Assembly (NCBI RefSeq): GCF_002836715.1
Contig: NZ_PJAT01000093.1
Location: forward strand, 1-33,305
Source of the DNA: Psychrobacter sp. 4Dc
GTDB taxonomy: Bacteria; Pseudomonadota; Gammaproteobacteria; Pseudomonadales; Moraxellaceae
Direction: 5' to 3'
DNA: 33,305 nt
Within the stretch, counting starts at the first letter, position 1. The number at the start of each line of letters is the position of its first letter. Under the pieces are notes generated by a model. The model had not been told where the DNA came from and made no database searches. It saw nothing but the letters and a program-made list of their open reading frames with translations. Of this stretch, positions 24,605 through 33,305 are shown piece by piece. A program made the translations under genes and the position numbers.

Positions 24605-24622
24605 TATAAGGTAGCCACCTCA

Positions 24623-25882
24623 ATGTATCAACCGATATCAATCGTCAATATTTACTACCAAGGATTCGGAGACAAACGTCTTATCGGTAAATTAACGATG
24701 GATGGACGACGCCCTACCTTTGGCTATGATGCGGCGTGGCTGACTGATGGACTGGAGTTATCACCAATTGAGATGCCCTTACGATCAGCACCTTATTATG
24801 GTACTCATGCGTCGAGCCATTACCTATGCGGATTATTATCAGACAGCTTACCTGATGGTTGGGGAATGCTGCTCATGGATAGGTTCTTTCGAAAAACAAT
24901 GTCTCATGCTACGTCAATCAATGTTTTAGATCGCCTCGCTTATATTGGTAATTCAGCAATGGGAGCACTTAGTTTTGAGCCACAACAAGATTTATCAGGC
25001 GCTGATATCGATATTAATGATTTTACTTTAGCCAAACTGGCCGCTGCCAATCAATCGATTTTATCCGGACAAGATAGCAACATACTGGCTGAGCTCATCG
25101 TTATCGGCGGCTCACCACAAGGTGCAAGACCAAAAGCACTTGTCCTATATGATGAAGCAACCGAGTTTATTACTACGGACTTAAAAAGCGAACAGCCATC
25201 CGCAGCGCCGTGGCTGATTAAGTTTCCTGCCCAATCTGAGCATAAAAGCGTTTGCCTATTAGAGTCAATTTATGCTGATATGGCTAAGCAAGCAGGCCTA
25301 AACATGCCTGCGCATCATTATTTTGATATCGGTGAAAAACATGCTGCTTTTGGGGTTGAGCGTTTTGACCGTATGGGCAATCAACGCGTTCATACTCATA
25401 CGCTGGCAGGTTTATTAGATATTGATTTTCGCATCCCATCATTAGATTATCTGCAGTATTTACGCTGCGTGCGTATGTTGACCCAATCACAAGTTGCTGT
25501 AGAAGAGGGTTTTAGACATGCTGTATTTAATGTCATCTTTAACAATAAAGACGATCATAGCAAGAACTTCTCTTTTATGATGGACAAGGCTGGCAGGTGG
25601 TCATTGTCGCCTGTCTATGATCTCGTTTATAACTCAGGTATGAACGGTTATCATCAAATGGATGTGACTGGTGAAGCTCAATACCCTACCCGATCTCACT
25701 TATTAAAGTTGGCTAAACTTGCTGATATTAAGCAAAACAAGGCACAAGCTATTATTGATCAGGTAGCATCAGTTGCTGAGGACTTTTTGACTGTTATTAA
25801 AGATCATAACATTGAGAAAGAATTATCAAATCAGGTCATTCATGATATAAAAGCCAATCTCAATCGGATGGCAAATCAATAG
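24623..25882 (+). CDS. hipA: HipA-family serine/threonine kinase toxin
   Basis: 419 residues. The N-terminal domain contains LPDGWGMLLMDR, the nucleotide-loop region GGSPQGARPKAL (162-173), WLIKFPA, FGVERFDR, then the catalytic NKDDHSKN (D310, N315) and SPVYDLV (metal-binding D333). In E. coli, HipA phosphorylates glutamyl-tRNA synthetase and causes dormancy. The GGSPxGARPK loop is the YjjJ-like variant rather than the classical Ser-containing loop, so target and regulation may differ. A TAAGGTAG ribosome site precedes the ATG. It is paired with hipB and its transcription probably ends at 26016-26047. Confidence 0.9.
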   Translation: MYQPISIVNIYYQGFGDKRLIGKLTMDGRRPTFGYDAAWLTDGLELSPIEMPLRSAPYYGTHASSHYLCGLLSDSLPDGWGMLLMDRFFRKTMSHATSINVLDRLAYIGNSAMGALSFEPQQDLSGADIDINDFTLAKLAAANQSILSGQDSNILAELIVIGGSPQGARPKALVLYDEATEFITTDLKSEQPSAAPWLIKFPAQSEHKSVCLLESIYADMAKQAGLNMPAHHYFDIGEKHAAFGVERFDRMGNQRVHTHTLAGLLDIDFRIPSLDYLQYLRCVRMLTQSQVAVEEGFRHAVFNVIFNNKDDHSKNFSFMMDKAGRWSLSPVYDLVYNSGMNGYHQMDVTGEAQYPTRSHLLKLAKLADIKQNKAQAIIDQVASVAEDFLTVIKDHNIEKELSNQVIHDIKANLNRMANQ

Positions 25883-26015
25883 ACCTTAAGAAGTTGTTAA
25901 ATTTGTTGTTAAAAATAAATACTTAACTACCTTATCCCTTAATAATAAAGGATTATGCTAAGTTAGTCGTTGCGTGGTGGGCGCACCAATTAAGATATGA
26001 TTAGTACCGATTAAA

Positions 26016-26047
26016 CCCTTGTAAGCCTTATGCTACAAGGGTTTTTT
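26016..26047 (+). terminator. rho-independent terminator downstream of hipA
   Basis: The stem CCCTTGTA / TACAAGGG (26016-26023 and 26034-26041) has a 10-nt loop and is followed by TTTTTTATT. It is a strong plus-strand terminator 134 bp after the hipA stop. Confidence 0.88.
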
Positions 26048-26095
26048 ATTGCGTGTCGATAATACACCCTGACCTTCCATACCTTAACGATAGAA

Positions 26096-26133
26096 GTATT
26101 CTAAGAGGTATCGACTAACACTTCTTAGAATAC
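26096..26133. repeat. perfect 11-bp inverted repeat
   Basis: GTATTCTAAGA (26096-26106) and TCTTAGAATAC (26123-26133) are separated by 16 bp with no T run, so it is not a simple terminator. It could be a binding dyad or a scar. Nothing coding surrounds it. Confidence 0.55.
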
Positions 26134-26227
26134 CTTTAAAATATCTGAAATTATCAAGGCGTTGACTAACTCACCACCAAAACAAGCGACCATACAGACC
26201 TTGTAGTTTTATATTAATGCATAGATA

Positions 26228-26267
26228 AAAAAATCACCCTAACTGTTCAAGTTAAGGTGATTTTTTA
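26228..26267. terminator. bidirectional terminator downstream of malic enzyme
   Basis: A-rich left arm AAAAAATCACC and right arm GGTGATTTTTT enclose AACT/AGTT pairs around a small loop. On either strand the stem is followed by T residues. It lies 45 bp beyond the malic enzyme stop. Confidence 0.8.
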
Positions 26268-26311
26268 TGGTGTTTGCAATATCGATAATAGCTAACTATC
26301 TAATCTCTAAC

Positions 26312-27994
26312 CTAGAAAGAAGTACGGCGATAGTTACGATATTCAGGTAACCAAAAATTCGCTTTTAATCGGCGTTGTAAATTCTCCGATGTGATAGGTA
26401 GTGCTAGCTTGTCTTGAGCCGCTTGCAATGCCACTGCATACGCTATTTTTTCACTGATCTCTCTGATAACTTTGATCGGCGGTAAGATGGCACCAGGTGC
26501 TTTTTCGTATTCCATTGATATATCTGCAAGAGCTTGGCTTGCTGCCGTTAGCATATTATCGCTGATACCTGTCGCACGTGCTGCTAAAACACCCAAACCG
26601 ATACCGGGAAATATATAGCTGTTATTACACTGAGACACCTCAAAAGACTGACCGTTATAAGTGGTATGAGGAAACGGACTACCCGTCGCAACAATTGCCT
26701 TACCTTTACTCCAATTCATGACTTCTTGCGGCGTTGCTTCCACACGAGACGTTGGATTTGAAAGTGGTAGTACAATTGGGTGCTCAGTATTAGCACATAG
26801 CGACTCGATCACTTCTTGGGTGAACAGACCTTTTTGTCCGCTAACACCAAATAATACGGTGATTTTTGCTTGTTTAACCACTTGCGCTAAGCCGAGTTTC
26901 TTACTTTTATCCCAGCTTGCAATAGCTGATTCCTTTTGTACTAACGGTTCTTGGAATTTTTGCAGTTCTGTCATGCCATCTGTTAGTAGGCCATAGCGAT
27001 CAACCATGAACACTTGACTACGAGCTTGCTCTTCAGTCAATCCTTCACGCTGCATTTGGCGAATAATATGCTCAGCAATACCGCAACCCGCAGATCCTGC
27101 GCCTAAAAATGCGATATTCTGTTGGCTAAGTTTTTGACCTTTATTTAGACAGGCTGCAATCAAAGTACCAACCGATACCGCAGCAGTCCCTTGAATATCA
27201 TCATTGAAGCAGCATAGCTGATCACGATATTTATTCAGTAACGGGGTCGCGTTTTCCTGAGCAAAATCTTCAAATTGCAATAATACTTCTGGCCAACGGC
27301 GCTTAACGGCTTGAATAAACAAGTCCACAAATTCATTATATTCATCGCCAGAGATGCGCGGATTCCTCCAGCCCATATACATAGGATCATCAAGCAGCTG
27401 TTGGTTGTTGGTGCCGACATCCAGCAAAATAGGTAGACAGTAGGCTGGGCTAATACCACCACAAGCCGTGTATAAAGACAACTTACCGATTGGAATGCCC
27501 ATACCGCCAATACCCTGATCCCCTAGACCCAAGATACGTTCACCGTCAGTAACAACGATCACTTTGACGTTTTGTTTGGTGGCATTTTGTAGCATATCGT
27601 CGATTTTGTGACGCTCAGGATATGAGATAAACAAACCCCGTTTACGACGATAGATTTGCGAGAACTTTTCACACGCCTGACCAACGGTTGGGGTATAAAT
27701 GAGCGGCATGACTTCTTCGATATGCTGCTCAATTAAATGATGAAATAAGGTTTCATTGGTATCTTGGATGTTACGCAAGTAAATATGCTTATCCATCGCA
27801 TCAGTGAATGAGCTTAGTTGATGATAAGCACGTAATGATTGCTCCTCAATCGTTTCAATATTATGAGGTAATAGCCCCGTTAAATTAAAACTACTACGTT
27901 CTTCTGATGAAAAAGCACTACCTTTATTCAGTAAAGGTGTCTCTAAAAGAGCGGGTCCAGCAACAGGAATATATAAAGGACGCTTGTTTGACAT
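26312..27994 (-). CDS. maeA: NAD-linked malic enzyme
   Basis: 560 residues, the length of the SfcA/MaeA class. The malic enzyme N-domain has [28 protein letters not shown] with Tyr100. The signature [34 protein letters not shown] follows, including K171. The metal site reads FEDFAQENA, with [14 protein letters not shown] after it. The NAD fold is [13 protein letters not shown]. It oxidatively decarboxylates malate to pyruvate in the cytosol. The lactate oxidation genes next door also make pyruvate, so the neighbourhood serves the pyruvate/TCA junction. The ribosome site is weak (AAGAAGA). It is transcribed separately from dld, which ends in its own terminator. Confidence 0.93.
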   Translation of the reverse strand: MSNKRPLYIPVAGPALLETPLLNKGSAFSSEERSSFNLTGLLPHNIETIEEQSLRAYHQLSSFTDAMDKHIYLRNIQDTNETLFHHLIEQHIEEVMPLIYTPTVGQACEKFSQIYRRKRGLFISYPERHKIDDMLQNATKQNVKVIVVTDGERILGLGDQGIGGMGIPIGKLSLYTACGGISPAYCLPILLDVGTNNQQLLDDPMYMGWRNPRISGDEYNEFVDLFIQAVKRRWPEVLLQFEDFAQENATPLLNKYRDQLCCFNDDIQGTAAVSVGTLIAACLNKGQKLSQQNIAFLGAGSAGCGIAEHIIRQMQREGLTEEQARSQVFMVDRYGLLTDGMTELQKFQEPLVQKESAIASWDKSKKLGLAQVVKQAKITVLFGVSGQKGLFTQEVIESLCANTEHPIVLPLSNPTSRVEATPQEVMNWSKGKAIVATGSPFPHTTYNGQSFEVSQCNNSYIFPGIGLGVLAARATGISDNMLTAASQALADISMEYEKAPGAILPPIKVIREISEKIAYAVALQAAQDKLALPITSENLQRRLKANFWLPEYRNYRRTSF

Positions 27995-28164
27995 AATGTA
28001 ATCTTCTTATTAAAGGCATATGAGTGAAAGCCATACTGAGTGAAAGCTATGCTAGTGCTGCATTATACATAGCATCGACTGGTATTTAACAATAGATAAC
28101 AAAATCATTTTGAATAAATGTGCTTCTGAACTCGAGGTCACTGATACATTTACCGAGAAATAAT

Positions 28165-28193
28165 CAAAAAGCACTACCAATCGGCAGTGCTTC
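28165..28193 (-). terminator. rho-independent terminator of lctP-dld
   Basis: Arms AAGCACT.CC / GG.AGTGCTT with a 4-nt loop. On the minus strand the stem ends in TTTTTGATT. It lies 120 bp past the dld stop. Confidence 0.75.
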
Positions 28194-28237
28194 TGAGGAT
28201 GTATTGAACAATTTATAATGGACAAACACTGAACTAT

Positions 28238-28261
28238 TTAGCTACTTAGCTACTTAGCTAC
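28238..28261. repeat. three tandem copies of TTAGCTAC
   Basis: The 8-bp unit TTAGCTAC is repeated three times without interruption between dld and its terminator. A short repeat of this kind can vary by slippage. No function is apparent. Confidence 0.8.
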
Positions 28262-28312
28262 TGATAAATAATCAGCCCATGGCCAGTTTTAAATATCAGT
28301 TATAGAGTTCAG

Positions 28313-30115
28313 TTATAAACAACACGAGCAATTGCGTTTGGTTTTCGACATTTTACCAATACCCGGATTAAAGGTATTGGTTGGGTCTAGGCTTTTATAG
28401 AAATTTTGCAAATCAGTTTCTGCTTCGTATAGATGCCCTACATTATGCTCAGCAGGATATTTGGCTCCTCGTGCGCTCAGTAGCTCTAACATCATCTTTT
28501 TAACAAGATGTGCATCACTACCCTTTTTCAAAATATAGTCTTGATGAAACACATAACAAAAGAAGTGTCCATAATAGAGTTTCTTTTCCAAATGCTGTTC
28601 AATGTCTTTAGGTAGCGTTTCAAGCCATTCTAATTCGTTACGTGGTATGGCAATATCCAATGCCAATATATCGCCGACGTCTTTTTCATGTATGACTTCA
28701 TAACGTAATGCAGCACCTGCAGCGGCAAAGCGATGTAAAAAGGCACTTTCTGACTCTTCTTGACTACATTCAAAATAGTTACCCGTATTTGAAGCGTCGA
28801 AAAACACCTTCAGAAAATCCTGTGCTTCTGCTATGCCATCATCACTCATTTTTAAGATGAGATGATGCTCATATTGGTCGCGATACTCTAGCATTCGCTT
28901 CGATAAATGCTTTGGAAATATATTGGCGATGAACTGCATGACTTTGTCAGTGAAATGCTTTGGCATCCATGGCCATTTATGGAATTTTGCATCCATAGCA
29001 CCTTTGATAGAAAACAGTCTAGGTAAGGCATTGGTACCGAGATGCTTAATACTCAAGAACGTGTCTTTTCCGTATTTAGCGGATACATCGAATATATCAC
29101 GATGCATGTACTCACCCACTTCAGGAATATTATCGAAGCTTGATAATATTTGCCTTCTGAGCTGTGCAAGCTCACTCACACTGTTGGTACCTATATAAAA
29201 GGTTTTCTCTTTTACAGCCGTTGGATAGGTATCAAGACGTACTGCAAACACGGCAAGCTTGCCAGCGCAGCCGCTTGCTTCATACAGTCTTCGCTTATCC
29301 GCATTAAAGCGGCTTGGTGTGCTTGCATCAACGTCTTTGACTCTGGCGATATATTCTTTATCAGATGCCATCTTACCAGTATCAGATAATGCTCTTTTAT
29401 CAAAATTACCTGTTTGTAGATTAGTGAGTATTTCATCTGGAGTATCACCCAATTCTACATCTAGGTGATTAACCAGCACTAGCTGACCGTGCTTGTCTAT
29501 TTGGGCAAACAAAGCAAGCTCGGTATAAGCAGGACCTCTTTTCACCAGAGCCCCACCTGAATTGTTAGAAACACCGCCAATAATTGACGCACCCAACGTC
29601 GATGAACCGATGACCGAGTGAGGCGCTCTATTTACGGCTTTAAGCTGACTTTGCAATTGGTGCAACGTGGCGCCAGGTAAGCTAATCACTTGCTCGTTAT
29701 CATTCACCAAATACAACTGATTCATTGCAAGGGTATTGATCACAACCACTGGTCTATCGTAATCATTACCGCTCGGGGTTGAGCCTTCCGTCAGCCCTGT
29801 TTTTGCTGCTTGCATGATAATAATGCAGTCGCCTTCCACACATATTTCTAGACTACGCCAAATCTCCAGCAGCGTTTGCGGAAACAAAACAGCCAAAGCG
29901 CTGCCGCCGCCAGAACGCCACCCCATTCTATAGTGTTCGTTTTTTTCTGGATCAGCCTGTACATTGCCGGCTCCCAGTAAATGGGTTAGCTTGTCTAACA
30001 CTTGCTCAGGATGGAGTGTGTCTTGATGCGCTATATTTGATGAGAAAAGGTTTGATGAAGCTCTATTTAATGACGGCATATGACGCTCTTTATTTGGTGA
30101 TTGTGTGTCACTCAT
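28313..30115 (-). CDS. dld: quinone-dependent D-lactate dehydrogenase
   Basis: 600 residues, slightly longer than E. coli Dld (571). The N-terminal FAD-binding (PCMH-type) domain shows TGLTEGSTPSGNDYDRPVVVIN, LPGATLHQLQ and GSSTLGASIIGGVSNNSGGALVKRGPAYTE. The C-terminal membrane-binding and substrate domain includes YYGHFFCYVFHQDYI, GAKYPAEHNVGHLY and LDPTNTFNPGIGK. The protein ends in the cysteine-rich KRNCSCCL, unusual but not part of a known motif. As a peripheral inner-membrane enzyme it oxidises D-lactate to pyruvate and reduces quinone. Its ATG overlaps the lctP stop as ATGA, so the two genes are translationally coupled. Confidence 0.93.
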   Translation of the reverse strand: MSDTQSPNKERHMPSLNRASSNLFSSNIAHQDTLHPEQVLDKLTHLLGAGNVQADPEKNEHYRMGWRSGGGSALAVLFPQTLLEIWRSLEICVEGDCIIIMQAAKTGLTEGSTPSGNDYDRPVVVINTLAMNQLYLVNDNEQVISLPGATLHQLQSQLKAVNRAPHSVIGSSTLGASIIGGVSNNSGGALVKRGPAYTELALFAQIDKHGQLVLVNHLDVELGDTPDEILTNLQTGNFDKRALSDTGKMASDKEYIARVKDVDASTPSRFNADKRRLYEASGCAGKLAVFAVRLDTYPTAVKEKTFYIGTNSVSELAQLRRQILSSFDNIPEVGEYMHRDIFDVSAKYGKDTFLSIKHLGTNALPRLFSIKGAMDAKFHKWPWMPKHFTDKVMQFIANIFPKHLSKRMLEYRDQYEHHLILKMSDDGIAEAQDFLKVFFDASNTGNYFECSQEESESAFLHRFAAAGAALRYEVIHEKDVGDILALDIAIPRNELEWLETLPKDIEQHLEKKLYYGHFFCYVFHQDYILKKGSDAHLVKKMMLELLSARGAKYPAEHNVGHLYEAETDLQNFYKSLDPTNTFNPGIGKMSKTKRNCSCCL

Positions 30116-31824
30116 GATGCTAAAGGCCCTTGAAAACCAAAAATATAAATGGCAGCCATGACGATAATCCCGCAGAACAACACATAATAGATGGTAGGTA
30201 AAATAGTACGCCTAAGTGTGGCGCCCTCCATACCGAGTAGGCCCACCGTTGCTGATGCAGCCACCACATTATGTACTGCAATCATATTACCAGCAGCCGC
30301 ACCAACTGCTTGAGCCGCGATGATTAGAGAAGGTGAAATATGTAAGCTCATGGCGGCTTCGTATTGGAATTGACTGAACATCATGTTGGATACGGTATTA
30401 GAGCCCGCGATAAAGGCACCTAACGCACCAATGGTTGCACTGATTAAGGGGAAAACACTACCAAAAGTACCCGCAAACAACTCTGCACTGGCGACAGGCA
30501 TACTCGCCACATCTGATAAGTTTACGCCTGAATTAATAAAAATTCTAACCATTGGAATCGTAAAAATAAGGACAAATCCGGCCCCTAGTACAGTTTTACC
30601 TGATTCTTTAAAGGCATTGTTTAGTGCATTGACAGGTTTGTTCGTTTGAAAGGCCGCAGCAACCAAGGCGCTGATTAATAACAAGCCGCCTGGTAAGTAT
30701 AAAGGACTAAAACTGGCACTGATATCTGCCTCACTTAAAATCGAGGTTAGGTCTACTGTCGCGCTGTTCAGCAAAGACTGAAAGCCTGTTAATACTCTAG
30801 AACACACCAATAAAAGGGCAACCAATAAATAAGGGAACCATGCCATGACCGTGGACATCTTTTTATCACTCAACGCAGGAGTGATGTCTTCTTTGCTAAC
30901 TATTAGCTTACCAAGCCATTCACTTGGCCAGCTTTTTTTCGGTTCAAAATCCCATGTGGTTTTTGGTACTAAAAATCCACGTTTTGCCGCATTAACAACG
31001 ATAGTGATACTGACCAAACCGCCGACCAATGATGGAAACTCTGGCCCTAAAAAAATACCTGTTAGGGTATAAGGGACTGTGAATGCCAAACCCGCAAAAA
31101 TAGCAAATGGCCAAATAGCGAAGCCTTCTCTCCAGCTTTTATTTTTACCAAAAAAGCGCGTGAGCATCATCACCATAAAAAGTGGCATAAATGTACCAAT
31201 GACACCATGCATAACGGCTACTTGGCTGGTAATCAGTTGTAAAAAATCGCCCCACTCTAGTCCTTGTTGTGCCAATTGGGTGCTAATGGCTACTGTATCT
31301 AATCCCTTGTTTACTCCAATAACGATAGGCGTACCGACCGCACCAAATGACACAGGCGTACTTTGTATCATCATTCCCATTAACACGGCACCTAGCGCTG
31401 GAAATCCTATCGCGACGAGTAAAGGCGCGGCAATAGCGGCCGCTGTACCAAAGCCAGCCGCTCCCTCAAGAAAGCAGCCAAAGCACCATGCAATAATAAT
31501 GGCTTGTACCCGTCTATCTGGCGATACATTGGTAAAGCCAGATCGAATAACGGCAATAGCACCCGTATGCTTCAACGTATTCAATAAGAAAATAGCGCCG
31601 AATACGATCCACAATACTGAAACCGTAATGACCATTCCTTGAATAATCGATGAAGACACGCGATTAAGCGTCATATCCCATACAAAGAGGGCAAGCGCGG
31701 CCGTAACCGCCAGAACGATTGGCATGGTTCTTTTGGCTGACCATTGCAAGCCTATCAAAAAAATACCACAGAGAACGATTGGCAGTAATGCCAACAGTCC
31801 ATATATTGTTTGATTCAAAATCAT
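30112..31824 (-). CDS. lctP: L/D-lactate permease (LctP family)
   Basis: A protein of about 570 residues with some 13 hydrophobic segments and LctP-family blocks: FLEGAAGFGTAAAIAAPLLVAIGFP, ALGAFIAGSNTVSNMMFSQFQ and AVGAAAGNMIAVHNVVAASATVGL. It imports lactate by proton symport for the downstream D-lactate dehydrogenase. The frame opens 12 codons earlier, but ATG at 31824 has AAAGGATT directly upstream and is preferred. A TTGACA -35-like site lies on the minus strand at 31998-31993, next to a dyad at 32003-32019 in the region shared with the divergent LysR gene. Confidence 0.92.
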   Translation of the reverse strand: MILNQTIYGLLALLPIVLCGIFLIGLQWSAKRTMPIVLAVTAALALFVWDMTLNRVSSSIIQGMVITVSVLWIVFGAIFLLNTLKHTGAIAVIRSGFTNVSPDRRVQAIIIAWCFGCFLEGAAGFGTAAAIAAPLLVAIGFPALGAVLMGMMIQSTPVSFGAVGTPIVIGVNKGLDTVAISTQLAQQGLEWGDFLQLITSQVAVMHGVIGTFMPLFMVMMLTRFFGKNKSWREGFAIWPFAIFAGLAFTVPYTLTGIFLGPEFPSLVGGLVSITIVVNAAKRGFLVPKTTWDFEPKKSWPSEWLGKLIVSKEDITPALSDKKMSTVMAWFPYLLVALLLVCSRVLTGFQSLLNSATVDLTSILSEADISASFSPLYLPGGLLLISALVAAAFQTNKPVNALNNAFKESGKTVLGAGFVLIFTIPMVRIFINSGVNLSDVASMPVASAELFAGTFGSVFPLISATIGALGAFIAGSNTVSNMMFSQFQYEAAMSLHISPSLIIAAQAVGAAAGNMIAVHNVVAASATVGLLGMEGATLRRTILPTIYYVLFCGIIVMAAIYIFGFQGPLAS

Positions 31825-32002
31825 AATCCTTTTTTTATCGTGTAATCTTCCTTGAACCACTTCATCTAAGCATTTTTTTTATCACTTCATGCTGTCGGTC
31901 AGACGAAGCCGAAAACAATCTCTGTCAGTGACATGATTAATAGAATGGTTAAATAAACAAATCCTCAAAATTCCCTAAAATATTCTACGCCTTGTCAATA
32001 CA

Positions 32003-32019
32003 TTGATATATTGCATCAA
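32003..32019. promoter_or_regulatory. candidate LysR-type operator between lctP and lysR
   Basis: A 17-bp dyad, TTGAT-N7-ATCAA, compatible with the T-N11-A pattern of LysR regulators. It lies 4 bp from a TTGACA facing lctP and about 25 bp upstream of the TATAAT (32046-32051) facing the regulator gene, where one site could serve both promoters. Confidence 0.5.
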
Positions 32020-32045
32020 AGGATAATATTATTTTCTTTTTTTGC

Positions 32046-32051
32046 TATAAT
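32046..32051 (+). promoter_or_regulatory. -10 box of the divergent lysR gene
   Basis: A consensus TATAAT lies 32 bp before the ATG at 32084, with a T-rich stretch instead of a clear -35. GGGGA serves as ribosome site. Confidence 0.55.
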
Positions 32052-32083
32052 CCAAAAGCTATTACACCAATTGGGGAACAAGT

Positions 32084-32989
32084 ATGGGCAAAGCTGACGA
32101 TATGGTTTTATTCGTCCAAGTGGTTGATGAAGGGTCATTTTCTCGGGTCGCTGAAAAGCTGTCATTAACGAATTCAGTGGTAAGCAAACGTATTGCAAAA
32201 TTAGAAGAGAGCTTAAACGCACAGCTGCTTTATAGGACAACCAGAAAGTTAAGCTTAACCGATGCAGGAAGGACGCTTTATAACAAAGCTAAAATCGCTA
32301 AATCTGCCTTTCAGGAAGCTGAAAATGCCGTGACAGGCTATGGTGAGGACATGAAAGGCAACATACGTATAACCATGCCAGCGGTCTCTGCAAATCTAAT
32401 ATTGAGCGAATCTATTGCCGAATTCTGTAAACAACACCCAGAAATATCAGTAGATGTACAGATTACCAACCGATTGGTTGATTTGATAGAAGAAGGGTTT
32501 GATCTGGCGATAAGGACAGCAGAGCTTGAAGACTCATCACTCATTGCAAGACGCCTTATAGATAGCCAATGGGTCATATGTGCGACACCAGACTATTTAG
32601 AGCGACACGGTACACCTCAAACCCCTGAACAATTACGGAGTCATGAGTGTTTGGTCTATAAGTTTGATCATACGGCGAATGGTATATGGCCGCTATATAT
32701 GGATGGCACGGAACAACTGCTTCCTGTACAGGGGCGGTTTCATAGCAATCATCTTAATGCGATTAAACAAGCGACTCTCAGCGACCTAGGTATCGCCTTT
32801 TTACCACAAGCACTTGTTTATGAAGAAATGCAGCAAAATACGCTCACCCAGATTTTGCAACGCTTTACAAGAAAGAAAATGGGTATGTATGCGGTTTACC
32901 CCAAAGCACGGCAACCGGACCAAAAATTGAAACTGCTTGTAGCGCATCTGCGAGAATCATTACATCAAAAACAGGCTTACTACTGCTAA
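32084..32989 (+). CDS. LysR-family transcriptional regulator (CrgA/AaeR-like), likely of lctP-dld
   Basis: 301 residues. The winged helix-turn-helix ADDMVLFVQVVDEGSFSRVAEKLSLTNSVVSKRIAKLEESL (about 4-44) is followed by a linker and an effector domain with GNIRITMPAVSANLIL, FDLAIRTAELEDSSLIARRL and LGIAFLPQALV, as in the CrgA/AaeR branch. It is divergent from lctP with 259 bp between start codons, the classical arrangement for a LysR regulator and its target. The effector is therefore probably lactate or a product of it, which is inference from position only. Confidence 0.9.
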   Translation: MGKADDMVLFVQVVDEGSFSRVAEKLSLTNSVVSKRIAKLEESLNAQLLYRTTRKLSLTDAGRTLYNKAKIAKSAFQEAENAVTGYGEDMKGNIRITMPAVSANLILSESIAEFCKQHPEISVDVQITNRLVDLIEEGFDLAIRTAELEDSSLIARRLIDSQWVICATPDYLERHGTPQTPEQLRSHECLVYKFDHTANGIWPLYMDGTEQLLPVQGRFHSNHLNAIKQATLSDLGIAFLPQALVYEEMQQNTLTQILQRFTRKKMGMYAVYPKARQPDQKLKLLVAHLRESLHQKQAYYC

Positions 32990-33305
32990 TAACCTTTAGA
33001 CAGGTCAATAGGCTTGTCCACTCTAGCTGCATTCTTCGATAATGCAATCCTTACGCACATAAGCACAGTTGGAAGATGGTGTGTGATACAGGTGTAAACC
33101 TTCGAATGTGGCAACGGATTTATACGTAAGAATAATGGTAGGGATAATAGCCTGCCTTACATATTAAATGCGTTAAATGCGATTTTCATCCTACACCACT
33201 GCTTACGTCCTGCTTTACAACCTCGTCGACAATATTTTGACATCAACAGTCATTAAAAATGTCGTTCTGATATGAAATTAGCCTTCAATTATCATAAAAT
33301 CATTA
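32990..33305. other. right-end spacer, nothing recognised
   Basis: No credible gene, RNA or strong terminator stem is seen after the LysR stop. A short element GCGTTAAATGCG is present near 33170. Confidence 0.5.

Noticed and set aside
25960..26010. tRNA-like look of the GCGTGGTGGGCGCACC stretch
   Set aside because: No acceptor/T-arm pairing and no GTTCRA T-loop; it is only a short hairpin.
31079..31642. Long plus-strand frame of 187 codons inside lctP
   Set aside because: It lies antisense to a well-defined permease; its composition mirrors the membrane-protein codons and it matches no family.
1..33305. CRISPR array, rRNA, tRNA, prophage or integrase genes
   Set aside because: No regularly spaced repeats, no rRNA/tRNA signatures and no tyrosine or serine recombinase were seen on either strand.

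Overview
The window looks like a chromosomal segment of a gammaproteobacterium of the Moraxellaceae, most likely Psychrobacter. This is an inference from the moderately low GC, the AT-rich spacers, the protein style and the gene mix (quinone-linked D-lactate dehydrogenase, BCCT carrier, IS3/IS5 elements). No rRNA, tRNA or marker gene is present to prove it.

Layout. (1) 1-1575: a decayed strip holding an internally deleted IS3-family element (212-1051, ends and target duplication intact), a broken YgjP-type metallohydrolase remnant and a hairpin repeat. (2) 1612-6300: a four-gene plus-strand operon encoding a thermostable-hemolysin-family (GNAT-like) protein, an AMP-forming acyl ligase, an Fe(II)/2-oxoglutarate oxygenase and a short-chain dehydrogenase. 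It reads as a small-molecule biosynthesis or tailoring pathway of unknown product. (3) 6332-13126, minus strand: a VIT/CCC1-type metal transporter, a ferric-reductase-like membrane haem protein, an ApbE-type FMN transferase, a small one-TM protein ending in RTRSS, a PepSY protein with an Asp/His-rich tail, a QseC/PmrB-like sensor kinase, its QseB/PmrA-like response regulator and a cytochrome b561. (4) 13452-16289: an inactivated IS407-group IS3 element, a second hairpin repeat fused to the 3' part of an iclR gene, and an IS5-family element whose transposase is split at an A8 run. (5) 16294-23311, minus strand: a GcvA-like LysR regulator and the apparent catabolic operon BCCT transporter, aldo/keto reductase, atypical aspartase/fumarase-superfamily lyase and aldehyde dehydrogenase. 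(6) 23312-25882: a repeat-bearing spacer and a hipBA toxin-antitoxin pair with a palindromic operator. (7) 26312-32989: malic enzyme, then lctP-dld (lactate permease and D-lactate dehydrogenase, ATGA overlap) with a divergent LysR regulator.

The main discovery is in regions 2 and 3. Three promoters carry the same element: two TTAA-type half-sites 11 bp apart (PmrA/QseB box style), followed after exactly 10 bp by a -10 hexamer. One precedes the hemolysin-family operon, one the PepSY/ApbE/ferric-reductase genes, and one the cytochrome b561/two-component operon. The two-component system therefore probably controls itself, a flavin/haem electron-transfer module and a neighbouring uncharacterised biosynthetic operon as one regulon. 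The sensor's periplasmic loop and the PepSY protein's tail both carry Asp/His-rich stretches, which suggests a metal or cationic signal.

A second point of interest is the lyase in region 5, which lacks residues normally conserved in aspartases and fumarases. Two interspersed repeat families (about 30 bp each) mark the boundaries of the accessory blocks.
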